This document shows, piece after piece, positions 22,414 through 36,197 of a stretch of DNA of 64,000 nucleotides. Both the position numbers and the translations under genes were made by a program. The DNA lies in contig NC_083560.1 in the NCBI RefSeq assembly GCF_019925205.1, forward strand, positions 5,270,001 to 5,334,000. The letters run 5' to 3'. Every line of letters starts with the position of its first letter. The first letter of the stretch is position 1. The stretch comes from Metopolophium dirhodum (taxonomy: Eukaryota > Arthropoda > Insecta > Hemiptera > Aphididae). The notes under the pieces were generated by a model that worked only from the letters and a program-made list of their open reading frames with translations, was not told the DNA's origin and searched no databases.

Positions 22414-24219
22414 TACACAATATAAAACTTAAAGATACGATAAACGATGGTAAAAACACAACGATTAAAATAAACAAAATACAAATAACTTCGATCGAAA
22501 ATCATACAAAAAGAAATAAAGAATTAAGAAAATACCCTAACAAACCGATTGATATACAAACAAAAAAAAATAAATAATAAAAGGTCAAACAAACCAACAC
22601 TCTTAAAAATACAAAAAACCTTAATCTTTAATTCACAAATCACACAACACTTGTAAAATAAACCAATTAACAATAAAAATACTACCCTGACAAGTATCCA
22701 AACTATGTATTATGAAAACAAAAAAAATATTAATACCAAATCTTATGGGAGACTCAATCATACTATCAACCTCCTACAGGACTAATAATAAAAACCCCAA
22801 ATAAATGTTTTGTTTTACTAACATAACTTTAAAAAAAAAAAAATCACGAATTATTAAGACTACCTATATAACTATTATATAACTATTGTACAAGAGTTAC
22901 AGAATAATAATAACAAATACAAATAACATACCTTAAGTTACTTACATAAGCATTAAAACCTAATTTAAGTCAGCATAAGCTTGAAAACAAATGTAAAAAA
23001 AAAAAAGTTAAAAAAAAAAAAAATGTAAAATGATTAACCTAATTTAAGTTAGTATAAGATATAAAAGAAAATGTTAAAGCAAGTCAAGTACAAAGAATGT
23101 GTAAAATTTTTTATAATTTATTTAAGTCAGCATAAGCATGAAAACAAATGTAAAAAAAAAAAGTTTAAAAAAAAAAAAATGTAAAATGATTAACCTAATT
23201 TAAGTTAGTATAAGATATAAAAAAAAAAAAATGTTAAAGCAAGTCAAGTACAAAGAATGTGTAAAATTTTTATAATTTATTAAGGTCAGCATAAGCATGA
23301 AAACAAATGTAAAAAAAAAAGTTTAAAAAAAAAAAAATGTAAAATGATTAACCTAATTTAAGTTAGTATAAGATATAAAAAAAAAATGTTAAAGCAAGTC
23401 AAGTACAAAGAATGTGTAAAATTTTTATAATTTATTTAAGTCAGCATAAGCATGAAAACAAAATAAATGTAAAAAAAAAAAGTTTAAAAAAAAAAAAAAA
23501 TGTAAAATGATTAACTTTATTTTAAGCTAGTACTAATAAGAAAATAAATGTTAAGCATAAGAAATACCAAAAAAAAAATATATATATAAAAAAAAATTAA
23601 CTTTGTTTAACTTTTAAGTTATCATAGAAACAAAAAAAAAATGTCTATGAACTAAATACATTGTAAACAAAGTAAATATAAAAAATTTATAATTAGATTA
23701 GTTAAAAGTTAAAACTATGTAGAATATATAGGTTAAAGAACCAAAATATGTAAAATTCATAACATGTCAACATGACAAAATATTGTACACAAATATTAAA
23801 ATTAAAAAAAAAAAAAAAACTGTATAGCTATCATTACAACACCAGATAAGGAACTTAAATATAAAATATATAAGAATAGAAACACATCAATAGAATGCGG
23901 GGAATACGAACTTTCAGCTTCAGTTCTATCTTCCTAAATTTTTGTTTTCCAATGTATTATGTAAACATTAATATTACTTACATTGCCCCTTTTAGATTGT
24001 ATAGTAAAATTTGTTTTCTTTATATATATATATATATATAAATGTCCAGATTAAATTGTATAACTTTTTTCAACTTTCAACTTTCAACTTTCAACTTTTA
24101 ATTTTTCAACTTTCAACTTTTTCTAACTTAATCTCTCCTCTACTTAAATATTTGTATTGCTCTCACTCTCACCCACGAGTGGTGTTGTGAGGGCACAACA
24201 CAAAAAAGTGCAGGGTGGA
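22414..24219 (+). repeat. A-rich 3' non-coding region of the LTR element with tandem ~156 bp units
   Basis: From about 22960 to 23525 a unit of about 156 bp is repeated. The marker gattaac starts at 23032, 23188, 23345 and 23509, and each unit contains gtcagcataagcatgaaaac and gcaagtcaagtacaaagaat. A short (caacttt)n tract lies near 24068-24118. The rest is A-rich non-coding sequence. The purine-rich tract just before 24220 would serve as the plus-strand primer. This region takes the place of a pol gene. Confidence 0.8.
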
Positions 24220-24945
24220 TGTAATGATATGCTCACACACCATTATAATAAACTAAAATTTTACATATTAATAAACAACAGCCAGACTGTCGCTTGTAGA
24301 AATCGGTCGCATCAAATAAAACCATTGATAACGACAACTAAGATATTGACACGCACTCATAACAATATTACGTAGGATGTGTGTGACTTTATTTTATGCT
24401 GACGCCAAAGAATAATCTAGTTCCCAGGCCCACGATAATTTAGTGAAAAAGCCACCCACCACTCTCTGGTCAGCATCCTCGCGTCCGTCCCTTAAATCAG
24501 TGCATGAGCACCAGCCACCAAGTAACTACCTCTCAAGTACCAAAGAAACCCGATTTCAACGAGCGACAACTGGACTTCTTATGCAAGCAATAATCAGTGC
24601 GTTCGTTAATTCAATCTGTGTATTTGAAGTAGTACTTTATTTTATCTAAAACCTAAAACTCTCACAATACTGTCTACGAACAACTGCGAATCAGGTAAGG
24701 CATATGATATAATATTTTATGTGGATTGCAATCAATACGTTCTATGTGCTTTTTTTCCATAAAATCATATTGTACGGTGTATTTGATATAATTCTCGAAT
24801 ACACGATCTCGAGAGCCCTCCGAACACCTGGAGGAAGGTAATAGCGTAATTTTACAATAGCTAACTTATACTATTTTAATATAACTATCGGCAGGAGCCG
24901 TATATTTATAATTATTTATAAGTTATCCTATTTTACGTTATTACA
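24220..24945 (+). repeat. 3' LTR
   Basis: Matches the 5' LTR in length and in sequence over its first ~620 bp, then differs at about 14 positions in the last ~85 bp (for example ataagttatcct against attttatctaat). Followed by atat, the second copy of the target duplication. Confidence 0.93.
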
Positions 24946-24949
24946 ATAT

Positions 24950-27900
24950 ATTCACACATACAACATCACAAACACACACACAACCAAACATATTATACAG
25001 CTTAGGTACATATCAATATATTAAGACACAAAAGTCATACTTACAAAAAACATAGTCGCAATTACGTAGATGCATTTAAACATTCCAATCTATCCACCCT
25101 AGAAAGTATTTTCACCCCCGCCATCCCTCGTCAATTACTGCTACAAAATTGTAATTCCTATTAAAATACATAGATCCAACTATTTTATACAGCTCAAAAG
25201 ATTACTCGACAACATACACAAAATTATATATTTATGACACACAATATTATTATTATGAATTTGTGTAACTAGTAGGTAAACTGACTAAGGAGAATAGAGG
25301 ATATCGACTCTGAGGGTCTTAGACGTCGTCTTTGAGTATGTAGTTTGGTCACTAAATGCAAAAATTATACTATCCTATTTCGACTTCACCGTTTATATAC
25401 CTACTACATTTATTTTAATGTTTGAAATAATACAACATTTAATCTAATATATTTGAATTAAACACAAATATGCTTTTATACTTACTTTTCATTTTAATAT
25501 TTTAATTTTTGTGTAAAATAAAAACAACTGTGATATTTAAAAACAAGTTGTAACAATTATAAATATAATAATATAACATATTTATATGTTTTATAACACT
25601 TATGTATATAATACGAACTCTACCTTATGTACGATTAACTGCTGATCGATACATTAATATTAAAACACACACACATAATTGCAAGGGCTATGACCAACAC
25701 ACACCATGGATTAGTAAAGCAGTTCACTATACACCTCATATCTCAATACACACTACGACTATGTATGACTACGATACAGTCACATATTATAATAGAACAT
25801 AGCTTAGGTATATTATATTTGCGAGTATTATTATTATTAATTGTCAGTGCTTAGTAGACAATAAACCATAATTATAACTGCAATGGAATCCTAGTAATTT
25901 AAATATATTATTTAAGATTCTGATATTTACATATCTGCCCCTAACCTATGGTATTTATATCTATAGGATCCTACGATTCTCCCTGAATATATTATATTTA
26001 ACTGCTCGTCTCCCCGATCACGATACAAAGTTTTTTTATTTATTGGTAATAATGCTACATAAGGTTACACCACAGCCATCTCAATCAACATTCGCCAAAC
26101 ACCCCGCACCAGCACCTACGCAATGTGAGACGTAGATTATTCTAATATTTATAGGAAATTAAATAATTTATATGAAACAAAAAGACACGATATATAAAAA
26201 GTATTTTCAATTATTAAAATAATATTAAGGTTTACAATAAATATTTACAAGGTTCTTACTTATCCATTAAATGGATTATAAAATTGTATTATTATCTGAG
26301 TAACATATATTTCTCGGTATTTCGTCATCTTCTAGGTAATAATATATAAAAACTTATATGATGCCTCATCCATATTATATATCCAACGGTATATTAATTT
26401 TCATATCTCCTTTATACTTTCGAACCAACGGATACATTATGTATCAAACAACGTCTTGATCAATTGTTATGTAATACATCTGAGAAAAACAACATTCATC
26501 AAGACTAGTCATGCATCTACATGTTTGTATGCTAATAAAACCTTAACTATTGTTAATCAACAATTGATATATTTTAAGAACGAATGAGAAAAACATACAT
26601 GTAAAAACCATATCACTTGTGTAATATTTATTTTTTACATTATGTATCACACCTACCATATTATTATTACACATATACCCCTCTTGATCACTAATCCTTA
26701 ATCATTACCTATCACTTATTCTTGATCCCTTGATCCTCTGATCTCGTGTTCTATATTTTTCATACCTGTGCATAAGAAAACACATACACGAACGCGCATA
26801 CAACAACTTACATATTATCAATAACCTGACCGACATATATATATATATATTAATTCATGCATGTACACGGGAAAAACACACACTATTACCAGTTACAGTC
26901 ACCACCAACGAAACCCTCCCGACTCGAGCAAAACATATTTTTTCACGCTTACATATGACAAAACGCACGTGTGCTTGCACATCAACAACTTACATATCAC
27001 TCAAGTGACCGATGCGTATATTTTATCAGCACATACGTACAACAGTCATATCACTTGTATAATATTTTTATTTTACCGTGTGCATACACACAGGCATATT
27101 ATAAAACCACCGCCATGGCGCCATATATTATTGTATAAGTTATAATATCGGAAAATTAAGAACTATTAACAATATCTCTCATTTCAGCAGATACTTTATG
27201 CGGTTTATGACCTAAATTTAGAAATATACAATAATTAACGTCACATCTGTAGTACCTATCATACCAACATCTTTATCAATTTAACAATTAAAAATTTTCA
27301 TATTATTAGTCATTTTCCATACAGGCTCATGCTACAATGTGCATACATGTGGGAACATTCTTGTTATTGTATCTTTATATACACAATACTATCAGGCTAA
27401 CCTATCCTGAATAATATTGCAGATACTTATATTTTTAATCAATTATACATACATTGAAATATTGTATGAAATTACATTAGACTAAAATCATAGCTTATAT
27501 ATACATACATGGATTATAGGTATATACGAGAAAAAATAAATCTCTTTAAATGTTATTATTGTTATTATTATTCGTCAAGTGTAGTGAGAATTATAATATA
27601 TATATATTAATAAGTAAAAAAAAAATAATACTAAAAACTATTATCGACCCATCACTTAGTTCTATAGTTACCTACATGAATACGCGATACCTAGTATGAT
27701 ATTATGAAAACCCACATTAAATCATATATACCTACATATTCGATATTACAAACGCCTAAACATATTTTATAGTTAACATAACTATATATACATATAAACA
27801 TTCATATATATATAGGTACACATCAATAAGTCATCTACATATAGGCATACACATATATTACTCACATAGTAAGCACACACTTGTATACCTATATCCTTAC

Positions 27901-29924
27901 ATATTTGATATTCTTATATATTTAAACAGTATTCATGCACGCATACATATATACATACATACATATAGACTCGATTATTTCAAATAATAATTCACATAAA
28001 ATATTTTCGGTATATAATTTATTCAATACCTGGATTCTTTAACATATATTAATTATTATATATTTACATTAGATAAGTACATGAGATATATCACAACGTC
28101 GCCGTGCACACTGATACAACGATATCCAATATACAACAATTAAATGCAATATAGTACCTCATCATATATTATAATTTACTCATTTTTTCGTTAAATACGT
28201 AGGTAGAATTTATGCAGGAACCTAAAAATATACTCAACAATGTGAATATACATTAAAATGTACTGATATTGATAAAAAAAAAAAAAAAAACATAGCTGTC
28301 TGTGTGTAAATACAGAAATCTTGCTAAAATAAGTAAAAATATCAAAATTGGAATATTATGGAAACATCACAATATTTTAGTAAAAAATGGGCAAAAATAT
28401 CATAATTTCATTAAATAATATGTAATATTATAAAAAATATCATACCCATGTCTAATTTATTACCATCAAAGGCATATATACAGTTTAGTTATTAAATGTA
28501 TCTAAATGCATGACCATCACTATAACGAGTCATTATTACAAGTCTCAACATCCGAAACATATCGTTGCACTATAATATAATAGTTAATACATACATACAT
28601 ACATACATACACACACATACACACGTACATACATTTGCATACATATTTACTTAAACAACATTCGTGCATACATATAGACGCGATTGATTATTTCAAATAA
28701 TAATTTATATAAAATACTTTCGATATATACCTATTTTATTTAATACCTGAATTCTTAAACATATAAATTATTATATATTTACAGTAGATACATGAAATAT
28801 ATCACAATGTCGCTGTGCATACTAATACTACAATTAAATGCAATATAATACCTACAAAATCATATTTAAATTCCATGGTATTCGATAATAAGAAAGATAA
28901 TATTATATAGTTATTTTCATCACATATTAGCAAAAACAAAATAAAATGTACCTACATCAAGCTGTGATAATCTTTCACTTATGATATCATATAGTAAACC
29001 ATATATATTTCAATTATTTTTAACGCATATCTTACACAGATGGCCCAGCATTTATTTTATACAAAATAATAGGAGTTTATTATTATTTATACAGTTATAT
29101 CTATACTACATGGATGCTTATCACTGATACTTTTCATGTATTAGGTATTCGATATGCTTACTTTGTAAAATAATCATGAAATCGCTTGTATATTACCTTC
29201 ACAATCTTGGAAATATATATATATATTTTTTTTCTAGTGAAAATTGATAAAAATACCTTAATTTCTCCCAAATTATTATATTAGGTAATATTAATGTCGA
29301 TAAAATCTTATACAAATATAATTTCTATGTCAAGGACATGTCTAAAATATCGAAAATCTTAGTAATTACATATAACTATAGTCTGCAAATCATTCCATCA
29401 ATCATGTCGCATTAGATATATTTCAAGTTTTATGACTCATACATTATATTATGTTAAAACATGTAAACATTTCATAAATTCAATAAAAATGTGTTCAATT
29501 ATCATATTCTCACTGTAAAAATAGGTATATATAACTAATACATTACCTGTAAAAATCGGTATTTTCATAGATACTTTTGCTAAAAGTTATTATTTTTATT
29601 TAAACATCATAAAAACTGTATTCATAGAGCCTCACTCGTCAGCTATATAATATAATATACCTATACTCTCATTACAATCTTCACTGATTTTCATCACTAT
29701 ACCTGTCTCGAAATACACAAATCTATACCACGTCGGTCAAGACCACTATATTTTTATGATTTTCCATCAATGTAACATAGAAATCATATATTTGTCTCCA
29801 ATTATCGCTAAATACATGAGGGTATTTATGCTGAAACCATACCCGTTCACCTATTTACTTCACAAATAATGTAATACACACGTATATTACCATCACAAGT
29901 TAGGATATATCTTGCCATCTCTAG
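24950..29924. other. Non-coding interior of the large TIR element
   Basis: AT-rich sequence with many cataca and tatata motifs. The open frames 25602-25802 and 26861-27145 are low-complexity translations of these motifs and are not considered genes. A direct repeat of roughly 190 bp lies at about 27960-28158 and 28668-28855 (shared blocks: cgcgattgattatttcaaat against ctcgattatttcaaat, and tatatcacaa(c/t)gtcgc). A (CATA)n tract lies at 28588-28610. No transposase motif was seen on either strand. Confidence 0.6.
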
Positions 29925-30051
29925 TAAAAAAAAAAAAAAAACAAAAATAAAATTAAAGATAACTTTATCTACACTCTGTGGAGGATGAAGTAAAGAGTCA
30001 TAATGGATCATGACCTTTAATTTTATTTTTGTTTTTTTTTTTTTTTTTTTA
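29925..30051. repeat. Inverted repeat with A17/T19 ends beside the right TIR
   Basis: The left arm at 29925-29958 (poly-A, then caaaaataaaattaaag) is complementary to the right arm at 30015-30051 (ctttaattttatttttg, then poly-T). The arms enclose about 55 bp. It sits directly against the inner end of the right inverted repeat. It could be a small inserted hairpin element or part of the large element. Confidence 0.6.
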
Positions 30052-31475
30052 CTATATATTATAATTAATATTTCTGTATGTTGTAGGGGAGAGGAATGTG
30101 TGAATGCAAGCGAATGTACCTATCATATTCCGACGTGTATATTTTGAAAATAAATATTTTTACAAGTTTATGTCTGTGTGTGTGTGTGTTGTAAATATTA
30201 TTATATAAGTTCAGAATGAAAACTGATAAGTACTGTATGGTGTTTATGTATTACTGTATGTGTATGGTTATATCATATTTATATGTATAAATATACCTAT
30301 GCGTTTTATTGATACGTATAAGTAATAAGTATATAATATTATGGTTAATATTTGTAAATAGGTATGTGTGATGTTGTAGGTACCTTATATTATATTATGA
30401 GCATAATGTATGTTCGTATGTATGTATGTATGTATGTATGTATGTATTTGTATGTGTGTTTGTGTATATTATTATATAAGTTCAGAATGAAAACTGATGA
30501 GTACCTACTGTATGGTGTTTAATAGTATATTATAGTTTGTATGTGTATGTATGATACAAATGTAGGTACATCAGAATATTTTATACATATTTTTTTTAAG
30601 GGGAGGTAATGTATTTGAAGGGGAAGGGGTAAAATATATGTCGGATAAGTGTTCGATATAGTCGATACAAATGTACCTATATCAGAATATTATACATTTT
30701 TTTTTTTAAGGGGAGGTAATGTATTTGAAGGGGAAGGGGTAAAATATATGTTAGACAAGTGTTCGATATAGTCGATACAAATGTACATCTGAATATTATA
30801 CATATTTTTTTTAAGGGAAGGTAATGTATTTGAAGGGGAAGGGGTAAAATATATGTCGGATAAGTGTTCGATATAGTCGATACAAATGTACATCTGAATA
30901 TTATACATATTTTTTTTTAAGGGGAGGTGTTGTATTTGAAGGGGAAGGAGTAAAATATATGTTAGACAAGTGTTCGATATAGTCGATACAAATGTACCTA
31001 CATCAGAATATTATACATTTTTTTTTTTAAGGGGAGGTAATGTATTTGAAGGGGAAGGGGTAAAATATATGTTAGACAAGTGTTCGATATAGTCGATACA
31101 AATGTACATCTGAATATTATACATATTTTTTTTAAGGGGAGGTAATGTATTTCAAGGGGAAGGGGTAAAATATATGTCGGATAAGTGTTCGATATAGTCG
31201 ATACAAATGTACATCTGAATATCATATAAATTGTTTAAAGTGTAAATAAAAGGGGAGGCAATGTAATTGAAGGGGAAGTCGTAAAATATGTGTCGGTCAC
31301 GTGTCGGATCGGGTGGCGAGTGACGAGTTTATATGTGTCGCAGGTTGCCTATATTGACTAATTAATACAAGTTTGGGAGGTGCGTGTACTTCGAATTGCC
31401 TATACAGAGGTGCCTATGCTTTTACATGTAAAATTTAAGGGGGAGGTGCTCCAGAACATACATAATCATACTACT
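30052..31475 (-). repeat. Right terminal inverted repeat with ~105 bp tandem units
   Basis: Complementary to 17485-18886. It carries about six tandem units, against about four and a half on the left: the marker gtgttcgatatagtcgatac recurs near 30650, 30762, 30866, 30975, 31081 and 31187. It lacks the ~190 bp present between the two CA tracts of the left repeat. Minus-strand frames at 30690-31225 are translations of the tandem units. Confidence 0.85.
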
Positions 31476-31481
31476 CATAGG

Positions 31482-34400
31482 TAATAGTATAAATTAAATT
31501 TATCTTTGTAATATAATCTATACCTATGGTATTGTAGAAGTCATAAATAAGTATACTTAATAAATGCTTTAAATAAATAATAATATATATGGGTAATCAA
31601 ACTTGACGTGTGTAATGAATTTTGTATTCCAATACACAAAGTGAACGACCAGATTGTGAAATAAATTACCTATGTAGTGACCAGTTCATGAAAAAGTGAC
31701 CATTTTGTGAAATATTTTCGATTTTCACCCTGTGTGCATGAAGGTGATTTCGATATCTCAGAGATTGTATTTTTAAGTCTCAAATGTGACATCGCATAAC
31801 TACTACTATGTAATTTTAAATAGATGTTATAAAAAAAAAGTGTTTAGAATTATATTCTCTGAGATGTCACAAAGTGTTTTCTATGCGATTTAAATTTGAA
31901 ATAACAAATAGAAATTACTATTCGACGACTATGGGTGTTATTGTATGCGCAGTCGTATCGATCTATCAACTAGATATAATGCAATTGTCGAATGCGATAT
32001 CCCAGTGACATCTTGACATCTCGTCGTTGTGAGATAATCATCGTAAAAATCTAAAAATAGAAACTATAAAAAAACTACAACCTATTAGGGAGCTATTGTG
32101 TAATCATCGAGACATACCAAAATTTAATATAAATAAAAATACATAAATATAAATACATATTATTGTAACTCCATTAAATTATTGTATTATGTATCAAGAT
32201 CCCATTCCATCTTGCTTAATTAAATAATTTTATATTAACAATAATAATCATAATTCTTCAAAATTAATTGACTTGGACTGTTTAAAAAATAAATGTTTAT
32301 AATATATACCCATAGGTAGAAAATCTATCGCTATAACTCTACTTCATGAATTATAAAAAAAGATATGAGTACCTGCCTTATATCTAAAATTACCTAACTT
32401 ACTATTCTTATGTTAGCTCTTAAGTTATACCTACTAAGGTATACTAAATAATAAATAGTCTGATTTCTTAATGCTAATAATAATTTATCATTTCTGTACC
32501 TAATTTAAAGTTTTAATAATACCTAAATATTAATAAAGAATTTAATTTTTTCAAAAATTGAAATTAATACTTGTTTTATTTTATTTATGTATGATTGTAT
32601 GAACTTGCATAAATTTAGTTTGATAATTGATAACCAAATTATTATAACTACATAACAAACTAACAAATAAAGTTGATTGGATTAATTACTTACTGCATGT
32701 TGCTTGGTAATAATTAGTACTTAGTAGGTAGGTGGCGGATAAGTTTTATAAGTTTATACCTACCTACCTACTTTATTGAACAATGTTTAAACTAGAAGTC
32801 TATAAATCATAAGTATATACCTATACCAGTATTGTTGTTTGTAATACATTCATATTTCATTATAATACTTATACCGAGTACCTCGCTTTTCAAGTTTCTG
32901 AAAAACTACGACTATGTGATTTATGTTATTAATTTATTATAATATACTTATTGTTGATTTGTGTGAAATAAAACCAATGCAGGTCACATGATATTGCTGG
33001 TGTATTATTAATATTTATAAATCCTTTGGAAATGGTATACCAGAATTTTTATCGAAAGTATTCGAAAGAATTTAATAATAATATAATCTTCATATGTAAG
33101 GACAAGCGTCAAGCACGCGTGAAGATATATTTCGAAATTATTTTTATTGTGAACTTTGCGGTTCTAATTTATGGATTTTATATTTAAGGGTATTCGATAC
33201 CGTGATTTTTTGATTTTGTCTAACACACACGTGACATAGGATTTTAGACTGGTTCTTTGCCAAACATACCAATTGATCTAATGAAACGATAAGAATTCTA
33301 AAAACAGATTTAAATTTGTCGTCAAGTCTACTTGAAATCGACTTTGTCATATTTTAATTTTTTGATCTTAACTTCTCCAAAAATTAAAATACGATAATTT
33401 TTAAATACTTATTTTTAATATGTCATTTTTAGGAATTTAGAGGATAATTTCAAACTTGTGGGAAAGTCGATTTCAAGTAGTAATTCTTATCGCTTATAGA
33501 AAACTTTTTAGTATTAAATGTTATAGAAAACATTACCTATATTTAAGAATACCATCAAAACTCACAACACATACCTATAAATAATTACAAATAATATAAA
33601 ATATCCAGACTGACGAACCGTCTTCGCTCAGAATCGTTTTTCTTATAAAATTATATTATATTATCATTGAATTCAAGTTTAAACAATCCTTTATACATTT
33701 ACCCATTTGTAACCTATTGTACAGCAGAACAACATCCACTTAGCCGATTTTTTTATTTTTATTTTTTAAAACTAAATTTTTTTTTGGAGCAACTCATTAA
33801 TTTGAAAAAATAACTTTTCAAAAAAATATTTACATTTTAACAAGTATACTTACTTAAAAAATGCTCATAAAATATTGTTTGTACTTTTTGAATTTAAAAC
33901 TCTTTTTATTAGGTACGACTGGATCAACTCTACTTGACAAAAACAATGAGATTTCAAAATATTGTAAAAAAAATAAACTAAGTACATAATATGATTTAAA
34001 TAAAAATTTTTACAATCAATATTTTTTGATAAACCAGATTTACAAATTGGCCGTTTTATTTCAGTGTTAAAAAAAAAAACAATGTTACGCTACACGCAAT
34101 GACTTCCGTCTTCAGAAATCCAGATGATGAAACTTTATTTTACAATAATATTGGCCTTTCTATTAACCTGTTAACTGCTATAATATGTATATACTATATT
34201 ATGTCGTGATCTAGAGTTGAATTTTATTTTTATACCTTGTAACCTGTAAGTAAAGTGTGTTACTGATCAAGGGGGGCAAGTAGGGGCAGTTGCCCCCATT
34301 GGCTTTCTCTGGGTTGATCATTATCAATTATAATTGATGATTTTAATGTTCTAAAAAAACTTAAAAATGCCCAAACAATATTGTAAATAGTGCACTAAAT

Positions 34401-36197
34401 TATTATTTTTTTTAATATTAAAGATATAAATTCGGTATGAATTATAATATACATTTTAAACTTTTCAATGATTGTATAACAGTTTTACAGATAGAACTTG
34501 TAATTTGAATTTGAACAACCTACTTATTTAATCTGAAAGTTTATATTTTTTTTTTACTATATCCATAAGTTTAGACTTTAGATCAAATATTTATTATAAA
34601 AACCATGTAAAAACATGTGCAAATTTTAAATTTAAATTTAAAAAACTTCAAAATCCTCCAAAAATCTTTAGATGCAAAAAATTCAATGTCGGTATGTTAT
34701 ACAACAAGTATTGCTAGATTTGGAAAACAATGCAAAGTGCATCGTAATCCTAACCTCAATCATGTAAAGTAAAATATCGCAAAATAAAATTTTTTTAAGT
34801 TAAAATTAAAAACATTATTTTTTTTTTATTACAGAGTGATTTTTATTACACTCGATTATGAACGTCAGAACTAAGAACGTTGCTTTTATAGATTATTAGA
34901 TGTAGTGGTGGGACCATGTGCAATACTGCAGTTTTTACTTTTTTGATAAAAAATTAAATGTTCGCATATGGCATACCTACACAATAGTTTCAACTGTTCA
35001 AGTTTGTGGTATCAATGACTGAATAAGCTAAAAATATTTAATTTTCTAATTTATCTAAAATTATAAAATCATCGGTAACATTTTATTTTTTTAATAAAAA
35101 TGTACTTGATAATTTAAAATTACATAACAACTAATTAAAATGAATGCTGTAAGATTAAGTTTTAACTAACTATCTAATAATAATAATTCATAAATATTTT
35201 TACATTCCTTGTCTATATAAAAGAAAACGTCATTCCACAAAAATACTTTATAACTAATAGGATAGTGAGACAAAAAATTTAAAAGAAAATATTTTGCCCT
35301 CCCCTTGACAAATTCCTGCGGACGCCCTTATGTATCACCTAATTATCTATATGCATGCCAAATTTGAACTTTCTAGATAATCTGGAACTAGGTGAGAGTT
35401 TTGATCTATAGATCAGTCGGTGTTAAAAATAACGATATTATTCATTATTCAATATAGTATTATGTCTATCGATTTCTGATTATCGGAAATTTTTATTTTT
35501 GTCACAGTTTATATTAGTCGCGATCCGATAACGAGAAACGCGAGTGCTTCAATGGAGTGGGGGTAGCTGCGTTTTGCGCCATCAGGGAATAATTCGATAA
35601 TAATTAAATAAGAAAAATTATTTTACAATAATTTCACATGTTAAAAACTATTTTTCGCGGAACAAATTTACTCCCTCAATATTAACATAAAAACTACCAA
35701 CATTTTACATCCCTATAAGGAAGAACGTCATCTGCGTCATAGCGTCAAGTGTTAGCACTACCCAATAAGTTTTAATAATTAATTGAAAAACACAAGAAAC
35801 GTAATGTTCTCAAACCGATAACTTTAATCGTATATTTATGTTAACCAAATAATAAAAATACTACGACATAGATAAAATTCTTTTCTATGTGTTGTACACT
35901 TTTGTTTATTATATTATAAATATGATACGATAAAAGTTGTCCCACGCGAAACAGTTTTTACAACCAAATTCCTCTTAAAGAGAAAAATATCAAAGTAATA
36001 TAATACCGAAAACGCACAAGTCACACACACTTACACAATATCTAGGTCAACATCTTTCTGTAATACAGACTTAGATAATTGTAATATAATTACGTATTTA
36101 TGGCGGAACAACTAGAGTATTAGGTTTGACCATTCGAACGATTAAAAAAAAATCCGTATAAAATAACATTTATGTAACAATTATTATTATTAATAGG
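31482..36197. other. Gene-poor stretch between large TIR element and fimbrin gene
   Basis: No supported gene. Contains an inverted fragment of repeat R1 at about 33590-33780: its cgtcttcgctcagaatcg is the complement of the block near 15480, and cctattgtacagcagaac is the counterpart of the block near 15398. A short imperfect palindrome built on cttgaaatcgact lies at 33330 and 33470. Between ~34262 and 35335, fragments such as ggggggcaagtaggggcag and tttgccctccccttgac look like degraded transposon termini. The rest is unassigned AT-rich DNA. Confidence 0.5.

Larger units (their letters stand above)
19125..24945 (+). mobile_element. Non-autonomous LTR retrotransposon encoding Gag, protease and a macro domain
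   Basis: Two 726 bp direct LTRs (19125-19850 and 24220-24945) begin TG and end CA, and the element is flanked by the 4 bp duplication atat (19121-19124 and 24946-24949). A primer-binding-site-like tggcgcccaacacaag starts at 19854. A purine-rich tract (aaaaaagtgcagggtgga) abuts the 3' LTR. One intact 709-codon ORF fills 20284-22413. Between that ORF and the 3' LTR lie about 1.8 kb of A-rich, partly tandem sequence without reverse transcriptase, RNase H or integrase, so mobility must have depended on enzymes supplied by another element. The 4 bp duplication and primer site fit the Ty3/gypsy group. The coding strand is markedly A-rich. Confidence 0.93.
17485..31475. mobile_element. 13,991 bp element with 1.4 kb terminal inverted repeats and 6 bp duplication
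   Basis: The termini agtagtatgattatg (17485) and cataatcatactact (ending 31475) are exact complements and are flanked by the direct repeat catagg at 17479-17484 and 31476-31481. The inverted repeats extend about 1,402 bp on the left (to ~18886) and 1,424 bp on the right (from ~30052). The interior is AT-rich and has no credible transposase, integrase, polymerase or capsid gene. An LTR element at 19125-24945 is nested inside; without it and one copy of its duplication the element is about 8.2 kb. A 6 bp duplication with long inverted repeats is known for Maverick/Polinton, IS3EU and Dada elements, but no gene of those groups is visible. It is best described as a large non-autonomous DNA transposon of unassigned superfamily. 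Confidence 0.85.

Noticed and set aside
22960..23525. CRISPR-like periodic repeats
   Set aside because: Units are ~156 bp, A-rich and lie inside a eukaryotic LTR element; there are no spacers or cas genes.
26861..27145. 94-codon frame inside the large element
   Set aside because: Low-complexity His/Thr-rich translation of cataca-type DNA, no domain and no related frame in the element.
17485..31475. Maverick/Polinton assignment
   Set aside because: The 6 bp duplication and long inverted repeats fit, but none of the expected genes (protein-primed polymerase, integrase, ATPase, protease, capsid) is visible, so the superfamily is left open.
33144..33350. 68-codon minus-strand frame
   Set aside because: AT-rich, no domain, overlaps a short palindromic repeat.
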